Shown piece after piece: positions 1-8,864 of a stretch of DNA of 64,000 bases. The position numbers were made by a program, and so were the translations under genes. The stretch comes from Mesorhizobium sp. 113-3-3. Lineage in GTDB: Bacteria; Pseudomonadota; Alphaproteobacteria; Rhizobiales; Rhizobiaceae. The notes below the pieces were generated by a model. It had not been told where the DNA came from. It ran no database searches and saw only the letters and a list, made by a program, of their open reading frames with translations. The stretch spans positions 4,406,501 through 4,470,500 of the forward strand of contig NZ_AP023243.1 in assembly GCF_016756495.1 (NCBI RefSeq). The letters are read 5' to 3'. Each line of letters begins with the position of its first letter. Positions within the stretch are counted from its first letter, which is position 1.

Positions 1-433
1 TCATATCGGCCTGCTGCCGCAATCGGTGGAAAAGGACGGCGGCTACAAGATCAAGGGCCGCACGGACGAGACTATCGCGGCGCTGACGGCCGACGCGCTC
101 GCCGTCGAAGAGGCCGGCGCGTTTTCCGTGGTCATCGAAGGCACAATCGAGGCGGTCGCCGCCGACATCACCCGCCGTATTGCCATTCCAACCATCGGCA
201 TCGGCGCCAGCGGCGATTGCGATGGCCAGATCCTGGTGATAGACGACATGGTCGGGCTGACCGTCGACCGCGTGCCGAAATTCGTCAAGGAATACGCCGA
301 TCTGCGCGGGGTGATCGCGCACTCCGCCGAGCGCTACGCATCGGACGTGCGAGACCGCACTTTTCCTGGCCCCACCCATGTCTTTTCGAACTCAAAAGCC
401 GCTTCAGGCACGAATGGCGGGGATGAAACATGA
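1..433 (+). CDS. panB: 3-methyl-2-oxobutanoate hydroxymethyltransferase, 3' part
   Basis: This is the C-terminal half of ketopantoate hydroxymethyltransferase, which makes ketopantoate from 2-oxoisovalerate and methylene-tetrahydrofolate in cytosolic pantothenate synthesis. The open frame runs in from the window edge (reading from base 2: HIGLLPQSV), so there is no start here. Family motifs seen are the GGYK..GR stretch, VIEG followed by a conserved IPTIGIGAS, and CDGQILV. The stop codon overlaps the next start as ATGA, so panB and panC are translationally coupled. The only uncertainty is the missing 5' end. Confidence 0.95.
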   Translation, partial: HIGLLPQSVEKDGGYKIKGRTDETIAALTADALAVEEAGAFSVVIEGTIEAVAADITRRIAIPTIGIGASGDCDGQILVIDDMVGLTVDRVPKFVKEYADLRGVIAHSAERYASDVRDRTFPGPTHVFSNSKAASGTNGGDET

Positions 434-1281
434 GCCGGCCTGACGTCGTCGATAGCGTCGCCGCACTTCGCGCGCGGGTTCGGGACTGGCGGCGCGACGG
501 CCTGCGCGTCGCCATGGTGCCGACCATGGGCGCACTGCATGAGGGGCATCTCTCCCTGATCAGGATCGCCAGGGAAAAAGCCGAGCGCTGCGTGGTGTCG
601 ATCTTCGTCAACCCGACGCAGTTCGCTCCGAGCGAGGATCTCGACAAGTACCCGCGCCAGGTCGCCCGCGACCTGGACCTGCTGGCGACGGTCAAGGCCG
701 ATCTTGCCTTCACGCCGACGGTCGGCGCGATGTATCCCGCCGGCTTTGCCACCAGGATCTCGGTCGGCGGCCCGTCCGCCGGGCTCGAATCGGACTTCCG
801 CCCCACTTTCTTCGAAGGCGTCGCCACCGTGGTGGCCAAGCTCTTTCTTCAGACAACGCCTGACTGTGCGGTCTTCGGCGAGAAGGATTACCAGCAGCTT
901 TGTGTCGTCAGGCAGCTCTGCCGCGACCTCGACCTGCCCGTCGAAATCATCGGCGCCCCGACCATACGCGACGCGCATGGTCTGGCCATGTCATCCCGCA
1001 ACGCCTATCTCGATGAGGCTGAACTCGCGGTCGCTCGCCAGTTCAACGTGGTCCTGCACAAGTCGGCGGCGGCACTGGCGTCCGGCACACGTCAAGGTGA
1101 CGCAACCGGCGAAGCCAGCCGCGCGCTCATCGCCGCCGGCTTCCAGAAGGTCGACTATGTCGAGGCCCGCGAGAGCCTGACCCTGGCGCCCTGGCGCCGC
1201 GACCGCGCCGGCCGCATTCTCGCCGCGGCCTGGCTTGGCAAGACGCGGCTGATCGACAATGTTGACGTTCCCGTTGCCTGA
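430..1281 (+). CDS. panC: Pantothenate synthetase
   Basis: ATP-dependent ligase joining pantoate and beta-alanine to give pantothenate in the cytosol. At 283 aa it has the usual family length. Visible motifs are the HIGH-type VPTMGALHEGH (residues 30-40), FVNPTQF (59-65), FGEKDYQQ (149-156) and the KMSKS-like MSSRN (187-191), so the adenylation site looks complete. The ATG sits in a 4-base overlap with the panB stop, which fixes the start and implies a panBC operon. A short gap follows before a gene on the opposite strand. Confidence 0.98.
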   Translation: MSRPDVVDSVAALRARVRDWRRDGLRVAMVPTMGALHEGHLSLIRIAREKAERCVVSIFVNPTQFAPSEDLDKYPRQVARDLDLLATVKADLAFTPTVGAMYPAGFATRISVGGPSAGLESDFRPTFFEGVATVVAKLFLQTTPDCAVFGEKDYQQLCVVRQLCRDLDLPVEIIGAPTIRDAHGLAMSSRNAYLDEAELAVARQFNVVLHKSAAALASGTRQGDATGEASRALIAAGFQKVDYVEARESLTLAPWRRDRAGRILAAAWLGKTRLIDNVDVPVA

Positions 1282-1337
1282 GCGGATTGGGCTACACTGC
1301 GCTTTGTGCCCTGGCGGGTCGGAACCCATCCACGCGC

Positions 1338-2036
1338 CTACTCCTCCGTCGGCATATGGAGATACATCGACTGGATGCCGACCCGGCCCGGGCCGGTGAA
1401 GCGGTTGACGATGAAGTTCATGTTGGCGCCGAAGAAGCCGCTCGACAGGCGGTCGATCTTGGTTTCCATCCTGACCGAGGCATCCTTGAACAGCCAGCCG
1501 CCGGGCTCGATGTCGATGGTCTCGCCGGCGGCAAGCGTCTTTTCGAAGACATTGCCGTAGCCGTGCAGCCAGACGATGCCGTCGCCGCCATCGCCGCGAA
1601 AACGGTCGATGAAGAAGCCGCTCTGGCCGAACAGCATCGTCGCCAGGCCGCGTACACGCTCGAATGTGTAGTCGACATTGCCGGTGGCGGCGAGAAACTG
1701 GTGTTCGCGCACCTGGATTTCCTCGCCACGCCTGAGATGGATCGGCACGATGTGGCCGGGTCCATCACGGCTGAAGGCGATGATGCCCGCTCCCGACGCC
1801 TCGGTGACGAAGATCTGCATGCCGGCCATCATGCGCTTCAGCGCGCCTTTCAGCGATTTCAGGCCGATGGTGATGGTCGAGTTCTTCCACAACAGGATGT
1901 GGTGCTCGAAATAGACAGGCATTTGCGTCACATCGACCGAAAGCACGGGGACCAGTTCGCCCGCTATGTGATAGGTGACGCCGCCAAAGGTTTCGTCCGA
2001 CACCTGTGTCGGCATCAGTTCCGGCAAGCTTGGCAT
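1338..2036 (-). CDS. AIM24 / TIGR00266 family protein
   Basis: A 232-residue protein of the AIM24 family, a beta-strand-rich fold of unknown biochemical role that is widespread in bacteria. The family look comes from the N-terminal FGGVTYHIAGE segment, the central GLKSLKGALKRMMAG stretch and repeated short beta-type motifs such as GETIDIEPGGWLF. No signal peptide, membrane span or catalytic motif is apparent. A G-rich ribosome site lies just upstream of the ATG. It stands alone, convergent with panC. Family assignment is fairly safe; function is not known. Confidence 0.8.
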   Translation of the reverse strand: MPSLPELMPTQVSDETFGGVTYHIAGELVPVLSVDVTQMPVYFEHHILLWKNSTITIGLKSLKGALKRMMAGMQIFVTEASGAGIIAFSRDGPGHIVPIHLRRGEEIQVREHQFLAATGNVDYTFERVRGLATMLFGQSGFFIDRFRGDGGDGIVWLHGYGNVFEKTLAAGETIDIEPGGWLFKDASVRMETKIDRLSSGFFGANMNFIVNRFTGPGRVGIQSMYLHMPTEE

Positions 2037-2168
2037 GGTTCCCCCCAGCGCTGCGCAGCGTGCCGATCCATTCCGGCTTCCGCGCGGTCAGCACCGGCAG
2101 CTTTGGTGCGGGACCCTCAGGCCGTCAAACGAAAACGGGCGTATGGTGCGCCGCTCGCGCGAAGGTGA

Positions 2169-2666
2169 TCAAGAGAGGTCGGCAAGAGGCCGGCGGTAGA
2201 CCAATGTCGCCTCGCCAGAGGCAGCCGCGTGCTCGCCGGCATCGCCGGATCGCACGAAGCCGTTCGCCTCGTAGAAGGCGATGGCGCGGGTGTTTTGCGC
2301 CTCCACTTCCAGACGGATGGCGCGGGCTTCAGGAAAACTCTCGATGATCTCGTCGAGCAACATGCCGCCAATGCCCCGGCCCTGCAGGTCCGGAAGCACG
2401 TAGAGCTGCCTCAGGACAACCAGCTTGCCGCCATCGACGCTTTCGGCAAAGGCCACGCCGCCAATGCGCTTGCCGTCATCGGCAACGAGGAAGTCGCTGT
2501 TCGGCTTGATCAGCCGCGCCTTCAGCGAGGCGATCGAATGCCATTCATCGGTGATTTCGGTGACCTTGGCGGCACCGTATATGGCGTCATACGTCGCATG
2601 CCAGGTTTCGACCAGCACTGCTCGAATTGCATCAAGGTCACGTTCGCCGGCGGTGCGGACGAACAT
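2169..2666 (-). CDS. GNAT family N-acetyltransferase
   Basis: A single-domain GNAT acetyltransferase of 165 residues, using acetyl-CoA to acetylate an unidentified amine. The acetyl-CoA loop reads QGRGIGGMLLDE (about residues 95-106), preceded by the LRQLYVLPD strand and followed by the NTRAIAFYEANGF signature near residues 124-136. The start lies only 4 bases after the gatB stop on the same strand, so the two are probably co-transcribed. The resemblance is to RimI-like and general GNAT enzymes; the substrate cannot be read from sequence. Confidence 0.9.
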   Translation of the reverse strand: MFVRTAGERDLDAIRAVLVETWHATYDAIYGAAKVTEITDEWHSIASLKARLIKPNSDFLVADDGKRIGGVAFAESVDGGKLVVLRQLYVLPDLQGRGIGGMLLDEIIESFPEARAIRLEVEAQNTRAIAFYEANGFVRSGDAGEHAAASGEATLVYRRPLADLS

Positions 2667-2670
2667 GGCC

Positions 2671-4170
2671 TTACTCGATACCGAGCTTGGCCTTGACGAG
2701 GTCGTTGACCGCTTGCGGATTGGCCTTGCCGCCGGTCGCCTTCATCACCTGGCCGACGAACCAGCCGGCCATGGTCGGCTTGGCGCGCGCCTGTTCGACC
2801 TTGTCCGGATTGGCCGCGATCACCTCGTCGACCGCCTTCTCGATGGCGCCGGTGTCGGTGACCTGCTTCATGCCACGGCTTTCGACCAGCGCACGCGGAT
2901 CGCCGCCTTCGTTCCAGACGATCTCGAACAGGTCCTTGGCGATCTTGCCGGAGATGGTGCCGTCCTTGATCAGGTCGATGACCGCGCCGAGCTGATCGGG
3001 CGAAACCGGAGCATTTTCAATATCCTTGCCCACCTTGTTCAGCTGGCCGAGCAGATCGTTGATGACCCAGTTGGCGGCGAGCTTGCCGTCACGCCCGGCG
3101 GCCACCTTCTCGAAATAGTCGGCGATCGACTTTTCCGAGACCAGGATCGAAGCGTCGTAGGTCGACAGACCGAGCGAGGATATGAGCCGCGCCTTCTTGT
3201 CGTCGGGCAGTTCCGGCAGCCCTTTGGCCAAGGCATCGACATAGGCCTGATCGAATTCCAGCGGCAGCAGATCGGGATCGGGGAAATAGCGGTAGTCGTG
3301 CGCTTCTTCCTTCGAGCGCATCGAGCGCGTCTCGCCCTTGACGGCATCATACAGCCGCGTTTCCTGATCGATCTTGCCGCCGTCCTCCAGGATGGCGATC
3401 TGGCGGCGCGCCTCATAGTCGATGGCCTGGCCGATGAAGCGGATCGAGTTCATGTTCTTGATCTCGCAGCGTGTGCCGAACTCGCCACCGGGCCGGCGTA
3501 CCGAAACGTTGACGTCGGCGCGCAGCGAGCCTTCATCCATGTTGCCGTCGCAGGTGCCGAGATAGCGCATGATGGTGCGCAGCTTGGTGACATAGGCCTT
3601 GGCCTCATCGCCGGAACGCAGGTCAGGCTTGGAGACGATCTCCATGAGCGCCACGCCAGAGCGGTTGAGGTCGACATAGGACATGGTCGGATGCTGGTCG
3701 TGCATCGACTTGCCGGCATCCTGCTCCAGATGCAGCCGCTCGATGCCGACCTCGATATCCTCGAACTCGCCCTGTCTGTCCGGTCCAACCGAAACGATCA
3801 CCGTGCCCTCACCGACGATCGGCTGCTTGAACTGGGAGATCTGGTAGCCCTGCGGCAGATCGGGATAGAAATAATTCTTCCGGTCGAAGACGGATTTGTG
3901 GTTGATCTGCGCCTTCAGGCCGAGGCCGGTGCGGATCGCCTGCTTGACGCATTCCTCGTTGATGACAGGCAGCATGCCCGGCATTGCCGCATCGACCAGG
4001 CTGACATTGGCGTTGGGGGCCGCGCCGAAAGCGGTCGAGGCGCCGGAAAACAGTTTTGCTTCCGAGATGACCTGCGCGTGCACTTCGAGGCCGATGATGA
4101 TTTCCCAGTCGCCGGTGGCGCCGGAGATCAGGCGTTTAGCGTCGGGCGTGCGGGTATCGATCAGGGACAT
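2671..4170 (-). CDS. gatB: Asp-tRNA(Asn)/Glu-tRNA(Gln) amidotransferase subunit B
   Basis: Kinase and transamidase subunit of GatCAB, which converts Glu-tRNA(Gln) and Asp-tRNA(Asn) to the amidated forms, an essential step where GlnRS or AsnRS is absent. At 499 aa it has the normal length. Characteristic motifs are [12 protein letters not shown] near the N terminus, the [19 protein letters not shown] block around residue 95-113, and the C-terminal GatB/YqeY helical domain. gatC and gatA are not in the window, so the three subunits are not all clustered here. A GNAT gene follows directly downstream. Confidence 0.98.
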   Translation of the reverse strand: MSLIDTRTPDAKRLISGATGDWEIIIGLEVHAQVISEAKLFSGASTAFGAAPNANVSLVDAAMPGMLPVINEECVKQAIRTGLGLKAQINHKSVFDRKNYFYPDLPQGYQISQFKQPIVGEGTVIVSVGPDRQGEFEDIEVGIERLHLEQDAGKSMHDQHPTMSYVDLNRSGVALMEIVSKPDLRSGDEAKAYVTKLRTIMRYLGTCDGNMDEGSLRADVNVSVRRPGGEFGTRCEIKNMNSIRFIGQAIDYEARRQIAILEDGGKIDQETRLYDAVKGETRSMRSKEEAHDYRYFPDPDLLPLEFDQAYVDALAKGLPELPDDKKARLISSLGLSTYDASILVSEKSIADYFEKVAAGRDGKLAANWVINDLLGQLNKVGKDIENAPVSPDQLGAVIDLIKDGTISGKIAKDLFEIVWNEGGDPRALVESRGMKQVTDTGAIEKAVDEVIAANPDKVEQARAKPTMAGWFVGQVMKATGGKANPQAVNDLVKAKLGIE

Positions 4171-4354
4171 GGGGGCCTACATATTGGAACTGCTGAATAT
4201 GCGTGAACGCATATTTTGGTGTGCAACTTCGCTAGTGCAAACCGCCAAAAGAGACAAGCGCAAAGCCGCGGGCTGGCCTTTTAAGCCGCTTTCGCCTATA
4301 GGACGCCCATCCCAATGGAGAGTGGATGTCCACCTACGCTCAGTCCCGGTAAGG

Positions 4355-4430
4355 CCCTGACCTCGTAGCGAGGCAGGGCGACAAAACCTGAAACTCCGTG
4401 CCGCGAAGCTTCGCGGCGGCGGCATTTTTC
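4355..4430 (+). promoter_or_regulatory. Two strong hairpins in the leader of the YjhX-family gene
   Basis: The 281-base gap after the gatB start holds no gene. It contains a hairpin CCCTG-a-CCTCG/CGAGGCAGGG (4355-4378), then a perfect 18-base palindrome GCCGCGAAGCTTCGCGGC (4400-4417) followed by a T5 run at 4425-4429. The second looks like a Rho-independent terminator only about 22 bases before the toxin-family start. It could end a leader RNA or attenuate the downstream gene. Seen directly; the role is inference. Confidence 0.5.
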
Positions 4431-4451
4431 GTTTTCCCGGAAACTCTCCAA

Positions 4452-4709
4452 ATGGACATTTCGCGCACTGAACAGCGCATCCTGCACCTGCTTGCGCAGG
4501 GCGGACGCATTGAAATCGAAAAGAACCAGAAGAAACGGATCGCCTCCGTCAAATGCCTGACCCGCGACGGCTGGCATTATCCGGGCGTCGATCTCGACCT
4601 GTTTCGAAAGCTGAAACGCAAGAAGGCGGTTTCGTCGTCGGGCGGCGGTCCCTACCGCATCACCAGGCGCGGGCTCGAACTCGTCCGCTCCGAACTCGAC
4701 AACCGGTAG
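4452..4709 (+). CDS. YjhX family toxin homologue (UPF0386)
   Basis: An 85-residue protein matching E. coli YjhX over its whole length: an SRTEQRILHLLAQGGRI start, a central cysteine (VKCLTRDG), a KLKRKKAV basic stretch, and a PYRITRRGLELVR..LDNR end. YjhX is described as a toxin proposed to act on topoisomerase I and countered by the GNAT-like YjhQ. No antitoxin gene is adjacent; the nearest GNAT is two genes away and opposite. I placed the start at the ATG giving the family N terminus, not the upstream in-frame ATG that adds 18 unlike residues. It may be a domesticated or solitary member. Confidence 0.8.
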   Translation: MDISRTEQRILHLLAQGGRIEIEKNQKKRIASVKCLTRDGWHYPGVDLDLFRKLKRKKAVSSSGGGPYRITRRGLELVRSELDNR

Positions 4710-4757
4710 ACTACGGTTCCGCCGGTCGGGTTTCCGGCCGGCGGTTCCTTTCACCGC

Positions 4758-5189
4758 TCAGGCGGTGGCGATGTAGGCCCTGATCTCGTCGGCTTCGCGC
4801 TCGACATCCTCGATGCGGCGCTTGACCACGTCGCCGATAGACACGATGCCATCGAGCAGGCCGTCCTTTTCCACCGGCAGATGGCGGAAACGGCCCCTGG
4901 TCATAATCTCCATCACCTCGTTGACGGTGTGGTTCTCGTTGCAGATCTTTACCTTCGGCGTCATTGCCGAACGCACGGCGATATCGAGCGCGGCGGCACC
5001 TTCCTTGGCGACAACCCGCACGATGTCGCGTTCCGACAGTATGCCGACAATCTTGCGATCGCCATTGGTGATGACCAGCGCGCCGATCTTGTGTTCGGCC
5101 AGGATGCGGATGGCTTCGCTGAGCTTTTCGTTCGGCCCGAGCGTCAACACGTCGTGGCCTTTTCTTTCCAGAATTGCCTTAACCGTCAT
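4758..5189 (-). CDS. Two-CBS-domain protein
   Basis: A 143-residue cytosolic protein made of a tandem pair of CBS domains (about residues 8-62 and 75-132), which as a pair usually bind adenosine nucleotides and act as energy or redox sensors. Typical strands are GALVITNGDRKIVGILSERDI in the first and FRHLPVEKDGLLDGIVSIGD in the second. A strong AGGAGG site precedes the chosen ATG, while the longer frame upstream has unrelated composition. No fused effector domain is present, so it probably acts by binding a partner. The target is unknown. Confidence 0.92.
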   Translation of the reverse strand: MTVKAILERKGHDVLTLGPNEKLSEAIRILAEHKIGALVITNGDRKIVGILSERDIVRVVAKEGAAALDIAVRSAMTPKVKICNENHTVNEVMEIMTRGRFRHLPVEKDGLLDGIVSIGDVVKRRIEDVEREADEIRAYIATA

Positions 5190-5277
5190 GGCGTCCTCCT
5201 CTGCTTCGCCTGCCGGTCCCCTGCCCAGACCGGCCTTCACGTATGAGTGAACATCGTGCGCCGTGATGGGTTGCATT

Positions 5278-6030
5278 TCAAGTGTGGTCGGCGGTCTCCC
5301 ATTCGGCCGGCTGCCATCGCCGATCGAACCAGCGCAGGCCGAAGAAGCCGGCGACGAAGCCGCCAATATGGGCCTCCCAGGCGATCTGGCCGTCTACTCC
5401 AGGCGCAAAGCCGAGCAGGCCGGTGGCGAGGTTGATGATCATCCACACGGCAAGGAAGATCACGACGCCGCGCATGCGCAAGACAATCGCGATCGGCAGC
5501 ACGGGGCCGGCGAAGGCCGCCTTGCCGGCTGAACGGTCGGTGCGGAAACCGAAGCGCGCCGCGGCACCCATCATGCCCGATATGGCGCCGGAGGCGCCGA
5601 CCAGCGGCGCTTCACCATAGGGGTGCATGGCCCAGAAGAGCGCCACGGAAGCCAGTCCGGTGGCGGCGAAGAACAGAGCGAACCAGAGCCCGCCGAGACG
5701 ATTGGCCAGCGGCGAACCAAAGGCGGCGAGCCACACCATGTTGATGGCGATATGGGCAAAGCCGCCGTGCATGAAGGCATAGGTGAAGGGCCGCGTGAAC
5801 AGGAACCAGTCGAAGCCGTATTGCCCGGTATAGAGGACGGGAATGAAGGCCCCATCGTAGAGCAGCGTCATCTGCTGCGCATCATCAAGCACATACTGCT
5901 GCAGCAGGAAGACGGCCGCGCAAATGCCGATCACCGCCAGCACGATCGGCGGCAGGTTGAACACCGGTTCGCGCGGCGGCGGCGTGCTTTCGGCCGGTTC
6001 GGTCTCGGTTGGATGTTGCGGTTCGCTCAT
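5278..6030 (-). CDS. Rhomboid family intramembrane serine protease
   Basis: Inner-membrane serine protease with about six to seven hydrophobic segments. The catalytic serine lies in GASGAISG (around residue 148 of the 250 aa form) and the histidine in HIGG near residue 221; the HGGFAHIAINM motif in the second membrane segment is also present. A proline-rich cytosolic N terminus precedes the first span. The chosen ATG is 18 codons inside the longest frame; the earlier one at 6084 remains possible. Substrates of such bacterial rhomboids are generally unknown. Confidence 0.93.
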   Translation of the reverse strand: MSEPQHPTETEPAESTPPPREPVFNLPPIVLAVIGICAAVFLLQQYVLDDAQQMTLLYDGAFIPVLYTGQYGFDWFLFTRPFTYAFMHGGFAHIAINMVWLAAFGSPLANRLGGLWFALFFAATGLASVALFWAMHPYGEAPLVGASGAISGMMGAAARFGFRTDRSAGKAAFAGPVLPIAIVLRMRGVVIFLAVWMIINLATGLLGFAPGVDGQIAWEAHIGGFVAGFFGLRWFDRRWQPAEWETADHT

Positions 6031-6151
6031 CTGCAATCGCACTCGGTGCTGGTTCGATCTGGGCTCGTTCGATCTGGCGAGCATCTAGATCACCGCCATT
6101 GGAACCGCAAAGGGCGAATCGCCCCAGTGCGAATCAAAAAAGACGCGAATC

Positions 6152-6185
6152 AAAAAAAAGCCGTCCAAGGTCTCCCTTGAACGGC
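6152..6185 (-). terminator. Rho-independent terminator, minus strand
   Basis: On the minus strand a stem GCCGT-x-CAAGG paired with CCTTG-x-ACGGC (one mismatch, 4-base loop) is followed by eight T residues. This is a good intrinsic terminator. No convincing protein gene lies upstream of it on that strand, so it may end a small RNA or an untranslated transcript. Confidence 0.7.
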
Positions 6186-6451
6186 CGGTCGAGCCCCCTT
6201 GCTCCCCTAAAACTCTTGACTGAAGTGCTGCCGATCGTCGCGAAACGACCGCTTCTGGAGTGGTTTTGGTGTGCCACAGGGCCTGGTCGAGCGCAACGTA
6301 AACCACTTGTTAACCTTAACGTCCCCGACCCGTGAACAAGTGTTAACGACGCTGGCACGCTTCCTGCTCCGCAACGCATGTAGGTCATCGGAGGGCGCCC
6401 TTCTGTTCACCGATGGGACATCAGACGACAGAATGCGCGGAGCAGCATACC
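6186..6451. other. Intergenic region without a credible gene
   Basis: About 270 bases between the terminator and the PAS gene. It holds an inverted repeat CACTTGTT (6304-6311) / AACAAGTG (6335-6342) and several TTAAC words. Short frames exist on both strands but none has a protein-like composition. Because the minus-strand terminator at 6152-6185 has no gene to serve, this region may encode a small RNA on the minus strand. Confidence 0.4.
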
Positions 6452-7084
6452 ATGAACCAAAACGGATCGATCACGCTGTTCCATTATTGGAACCGCCTGC
6501 GTGACGGACGCCCTGCTCCGAAGCGATCGGAAGTCGAGCCGGCCGATATCAAGTCGCTTTTGGCCGACACGTTCATCCTGGAACGGGACACACGCGGGCA
6601 ACCCGTCTTCCGCCTGGCCGGCACCAGGCTCTGCGCCTGTTATGGCCGCGAACTCAAGGGGTTCTCCTTCCCGTCGCTGTGGCGTGAGAAGGATCAGCGT
6701 CTGGTCTCGAGGCTGATTCACGGGGTTTTCGACCAGAAATCGGTGGTGCTGATCAACTTCGAGGGTTTCAGCCGCAACGGCCGCTCCAACAAGTTCGAAT
6801 TGCTTGCCTTGCCGCTCGACGGCGGCATCGAAAACCCGCGCTGCCTCGGTGTGATCAGCGCCGCCGAGAAGCCGTTCTGGCTGGGCGCAGACCCGATCAC
6901 GGATGCAATGATCGATTCAATCCGTGTCATCGATCCGGAAAAAGAGCTGCTCAACAACCGTCCGGCGATCGACGTTCCCTCGCTTGTTCCAGCCGAACTC
7001 GAGGCGCCCGACACGATCTCGGCGCTTGGCCGGGCGCGCCGCATCCGCCATCTCGTCGTCTTCGACGGCGGGCGCGAGGAATAG
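6452..7084 (+). CDS. PAS domain-containing protein (PAS_5-like)
   Basis: A 210-residue cytosolic protein whose first two thirds resemble the alphaproteobacterial PAS_5 family: an N-terminal FHYWNRLRDGRPAPKRSEVEP segment, LADTFILE, and FRLAGTRLCACYGRELKG. No kinase, GGDEF or DNA-binding domain follows, so it is likely a small sensor or a partner of another regulator. The ATG with a nearby CGGAG site was preferred over one 13 codons upstream. The C-terminal 60 residues are less conserved-looking. The next gene is a PilZ protein, which fits a signalling neighbourhood. Confidence 0.75.
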   Translation: MNQNGSITLFHYWNRLRDGRPAPKRSEVEPADIKSLLADTFILERDTRGQPVFRLAGTRLCACYGRELKGFSFPSLWREKDQRLVSRLIHGVFDQKSVVLINFEGFSRNGRSNKFELLALPLDGGIENPRCLGVISAAEKPFWLGADPITDAMIDSIRVIDPEKELLNNRPAIDVPSLVPAELEAPDTISALGRARRIRHLVVFDGGREE

Positions 7085-7203
7085 TTGATGATCGCACGGT
7101 CTTGCAGGCCCGTTTTTCCCCTTTGTTAACCCGCTTTGTTGTACTTCTGGCATGAAGTCCCTCGCATTGACGCGCGGGAATGCCAAACGGGGTGTAGGCA
7201 GTC

Positions 7204-7821
7204 ATGAGGTCAGCGGCGGTCGACTACGCGCCGTCCCAAGCTGAAAGGCGTAACTTTCAGCGCGTCCGGGTCAAGATATACGGACGATTCATGCTGGAAG
7301 ACCGCACCGAACATCCCTGCCAGGTTCTCGACATGTCGCCCGGCAATGTCGCGTTCCGCACCGATCGCATCGGCATGCCCGGTGAAAAGGTGATCGCCTA
7401 TATCGACCATATCGGCCGCATCGAAGGCGTCGTCACGCGCACGCTGCAGGACGGCTTCGCCATGACGGTGATTGCGTCCGACCGCAAGAAGGACAAGCTG
7501 GCGGCGCAGCTGACCTGGCTTGCCAACAAGCATGAGCTCGACCTGCCGGAAGACCGCCGCCACGAGCGCGTCGCGCCGCGCAACCCGACCAGCGTGCTGC
7601 AGCTCACCGACGGCCGCCAATACCAGTGCCGCATCATCGACCTGTCGCTGTCCGGCGCCGCGATCGAGATCGACGTCAAGCCGGCGATCGGCGTCCAGGT
7701 CATGCTCGGCACGATGCGCGGGCAGATCGTCCGCCATTTCGAGGATGGCGTCGCCATCGAATTCGCCGTCATCCAGCGCCCCGAAACGCTCGATTCCGAA
7801 TTCAACACGCCACGCGCCTGA
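7204..7821 (+). CDS. Tandem PilZ domain protein, putative c-di-GMP receptor
   Basis: A 205-residue protein with two PilZ units. The second (from about residue 117) has the full signature: RRHERV giving RxxxR, then DLSLSG matching DxSxxG. The first (from about residue 15) has RRNFQRV but DMSPGN, so the final glycine of DxSxxG is replaced by asparagine and c-di-GMP binding there is doubtful. Such proteins couple c-di-GMP to motility or exopolysaccharide output. A clear terminator follows the stop, so this is the end of its transcript. Confidence 0.88.
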   Translation: MRSAAVDYAPSQAERRNFQRVRVKIYGRFMLEDRTEHPCQVLDMSPGNVAFRTDRIGMPGEKVIAYIDHIGRIEGVVTRTLQDGFAMTVIASDRKKDKLAAQLTWLANKHELDLPEDRRHERVAPRNPTSVLQLTDGRQYQCRIIDLSLSGAAIEIDVKPAIGVQVMLGTMRGQIVRHFEDGVAIEFAVIQRPETLDSEFNTPRA

Positions 7822-7845
7822 CCGGATCCGACGGACACTGCAACC

Positions 7846-7872
7846 AAACCGGCCCTGCGTGGCCGGTTTTTT
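7846..7872 (+). terminator. Rho-independent terminator of the PilZ gene
   Basis: A 9-base stem AAACCGGCC/GGCCGGTTT with a 6-base loop, followed by a run of T residues (T6 counting the end of the stem), 25 bases after the PilZ stop. Confidence 0.9.
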
Positions 7873-8119
7873 GTTTCCGGACGACGCTGCTCTCCGCAAG
7901 TGGCCGGTTCGCTTCCGACACGTCGAGGCCGCCCTTCGTGGCGATCGGCATAAGGGCTCGCGCCCCGGTGCCAGCCCTGCGCAATGCAAACAATTCAATA
8001 CTCAAATGATTCAAATTTTATGTTTATTCTACTGGCGTTTTACTTAAAGTCTGCTTCGCGCTTTTGCGTCAAATAAATCCAGCCGTGGCAATGTCTCCTT
8101 CGAACGGGGAGACTAGAAA

Positions 8120-8728
8120 ATGAAAAAAACGAGGGGCAGGCTGTTGCTGATGGCAATGGCGATGCAGCTTTCCGCTTGGGGATCAGCATATGCCGCGGGA
8201 CCGGCCTATATGCACACTGGCGGCCGTACCACACAGCCTGTTGGCCATTATGAATTCTGCCAGCGCATCCCTGGCGAATGCAACGAGAAGACGCCCAAGG
8301 GCGCGCCGGTCGACCTCAGCCGCAAGCTCTGGGCGACGATCGTCAACATCAACAATTCGGTCAACACCCGCGTCAAGCCGCGCACCGACATGGAAAACTA
8401 CGGTGTCGAGGAATACTGGGCCTATCCCGACAATGGCTACGGCGATTGCGAAGACTACGCGCTGGAGAAGCGCCGCGAACTGATGGACGCGGGCGTGCCG
8501 GCGGGTGATCTCCTGATGACGGTCGCGCGCCAGCCGAATGGCGACGGCCACGCCGTGCTGACCGTGCGCACCAGCCTGGGCGAGTTCATTCTCGACAATC
8601 TGGAGACCAAGGTGCTGTCCTGGACGGACACCGACTACACCTATCTCAAGCGCCAGTCGACGGAGAATTCCGGCGTTTGGGTGACGATCAACGACGGTCG
8701 TTCCGACGCGGTCGCCAGCGTCCGCTAG
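8120..8728 (+). CDS. Transglutaminase-like cysteine peptidase, BTLCP family
   Basis: A 202-residue exported protein of the bacterial transglutaminase-like cysteine proteinase family. A signal peptide ends at about residue 26 (AYA-A). The predicted triad is Cys110 in YGDCEDYA, His144 in GHAVL and Asp159 in ILDN. Relatives such as LapG act in the periplasm on adhesin release, but this short single-domain rhizobial type is not LapG itself, and no LapD or large adhesin is nearby. GGGGAG sits 8 bases before the ATG. A close paralogue lies at 58345-58971. Confidence 0.9.
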   Translation: MKKTRGRLLLMAMAMQLSAWGSAYAAGPAYMHTGGRTTQPVGHYEFCQRIPGECNEKTPKGAPVDLSRKLWATIVNINNSVNTRVKPRTDMENYGVEEYWAYPDNGYGDCEDYALEKRRELMDAGVPAGDLLMTVARQPNGDGHAVLTVRTSLGEFILDNLETKVLSWTDTDYTYLKRQSTENSGVWVTINDGRSDAVASVR

Positions 8729-8864
8729 GACGCCAATGCATGTCGCCCACAGGGGCAGTGCGGCATGCATGGAACAGAGGTTAAGCGCGTTGCATCGACG
8801 CTGCGCGCTTGATGAGAAACCCGGTCGAGTCCCCACCCTCCCCGTCCCCAACGACCGGGTCTAA

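Noticed and set aside
2169..2666. Possible YjhQ-type antitoxin for the YjhX-family gene
   Set aside because: It is a GNAT like YjhQ, but it is on the other strand, beyond gatB, and appears to be part of the gatB transcript.
2425..4206. Long open frame (593 codons) opposite gatB
   Set aside because: It is the antisense shadow of gatB, which has clear motifs. GC-rich coding DNA commonly leaves open frames opposite.
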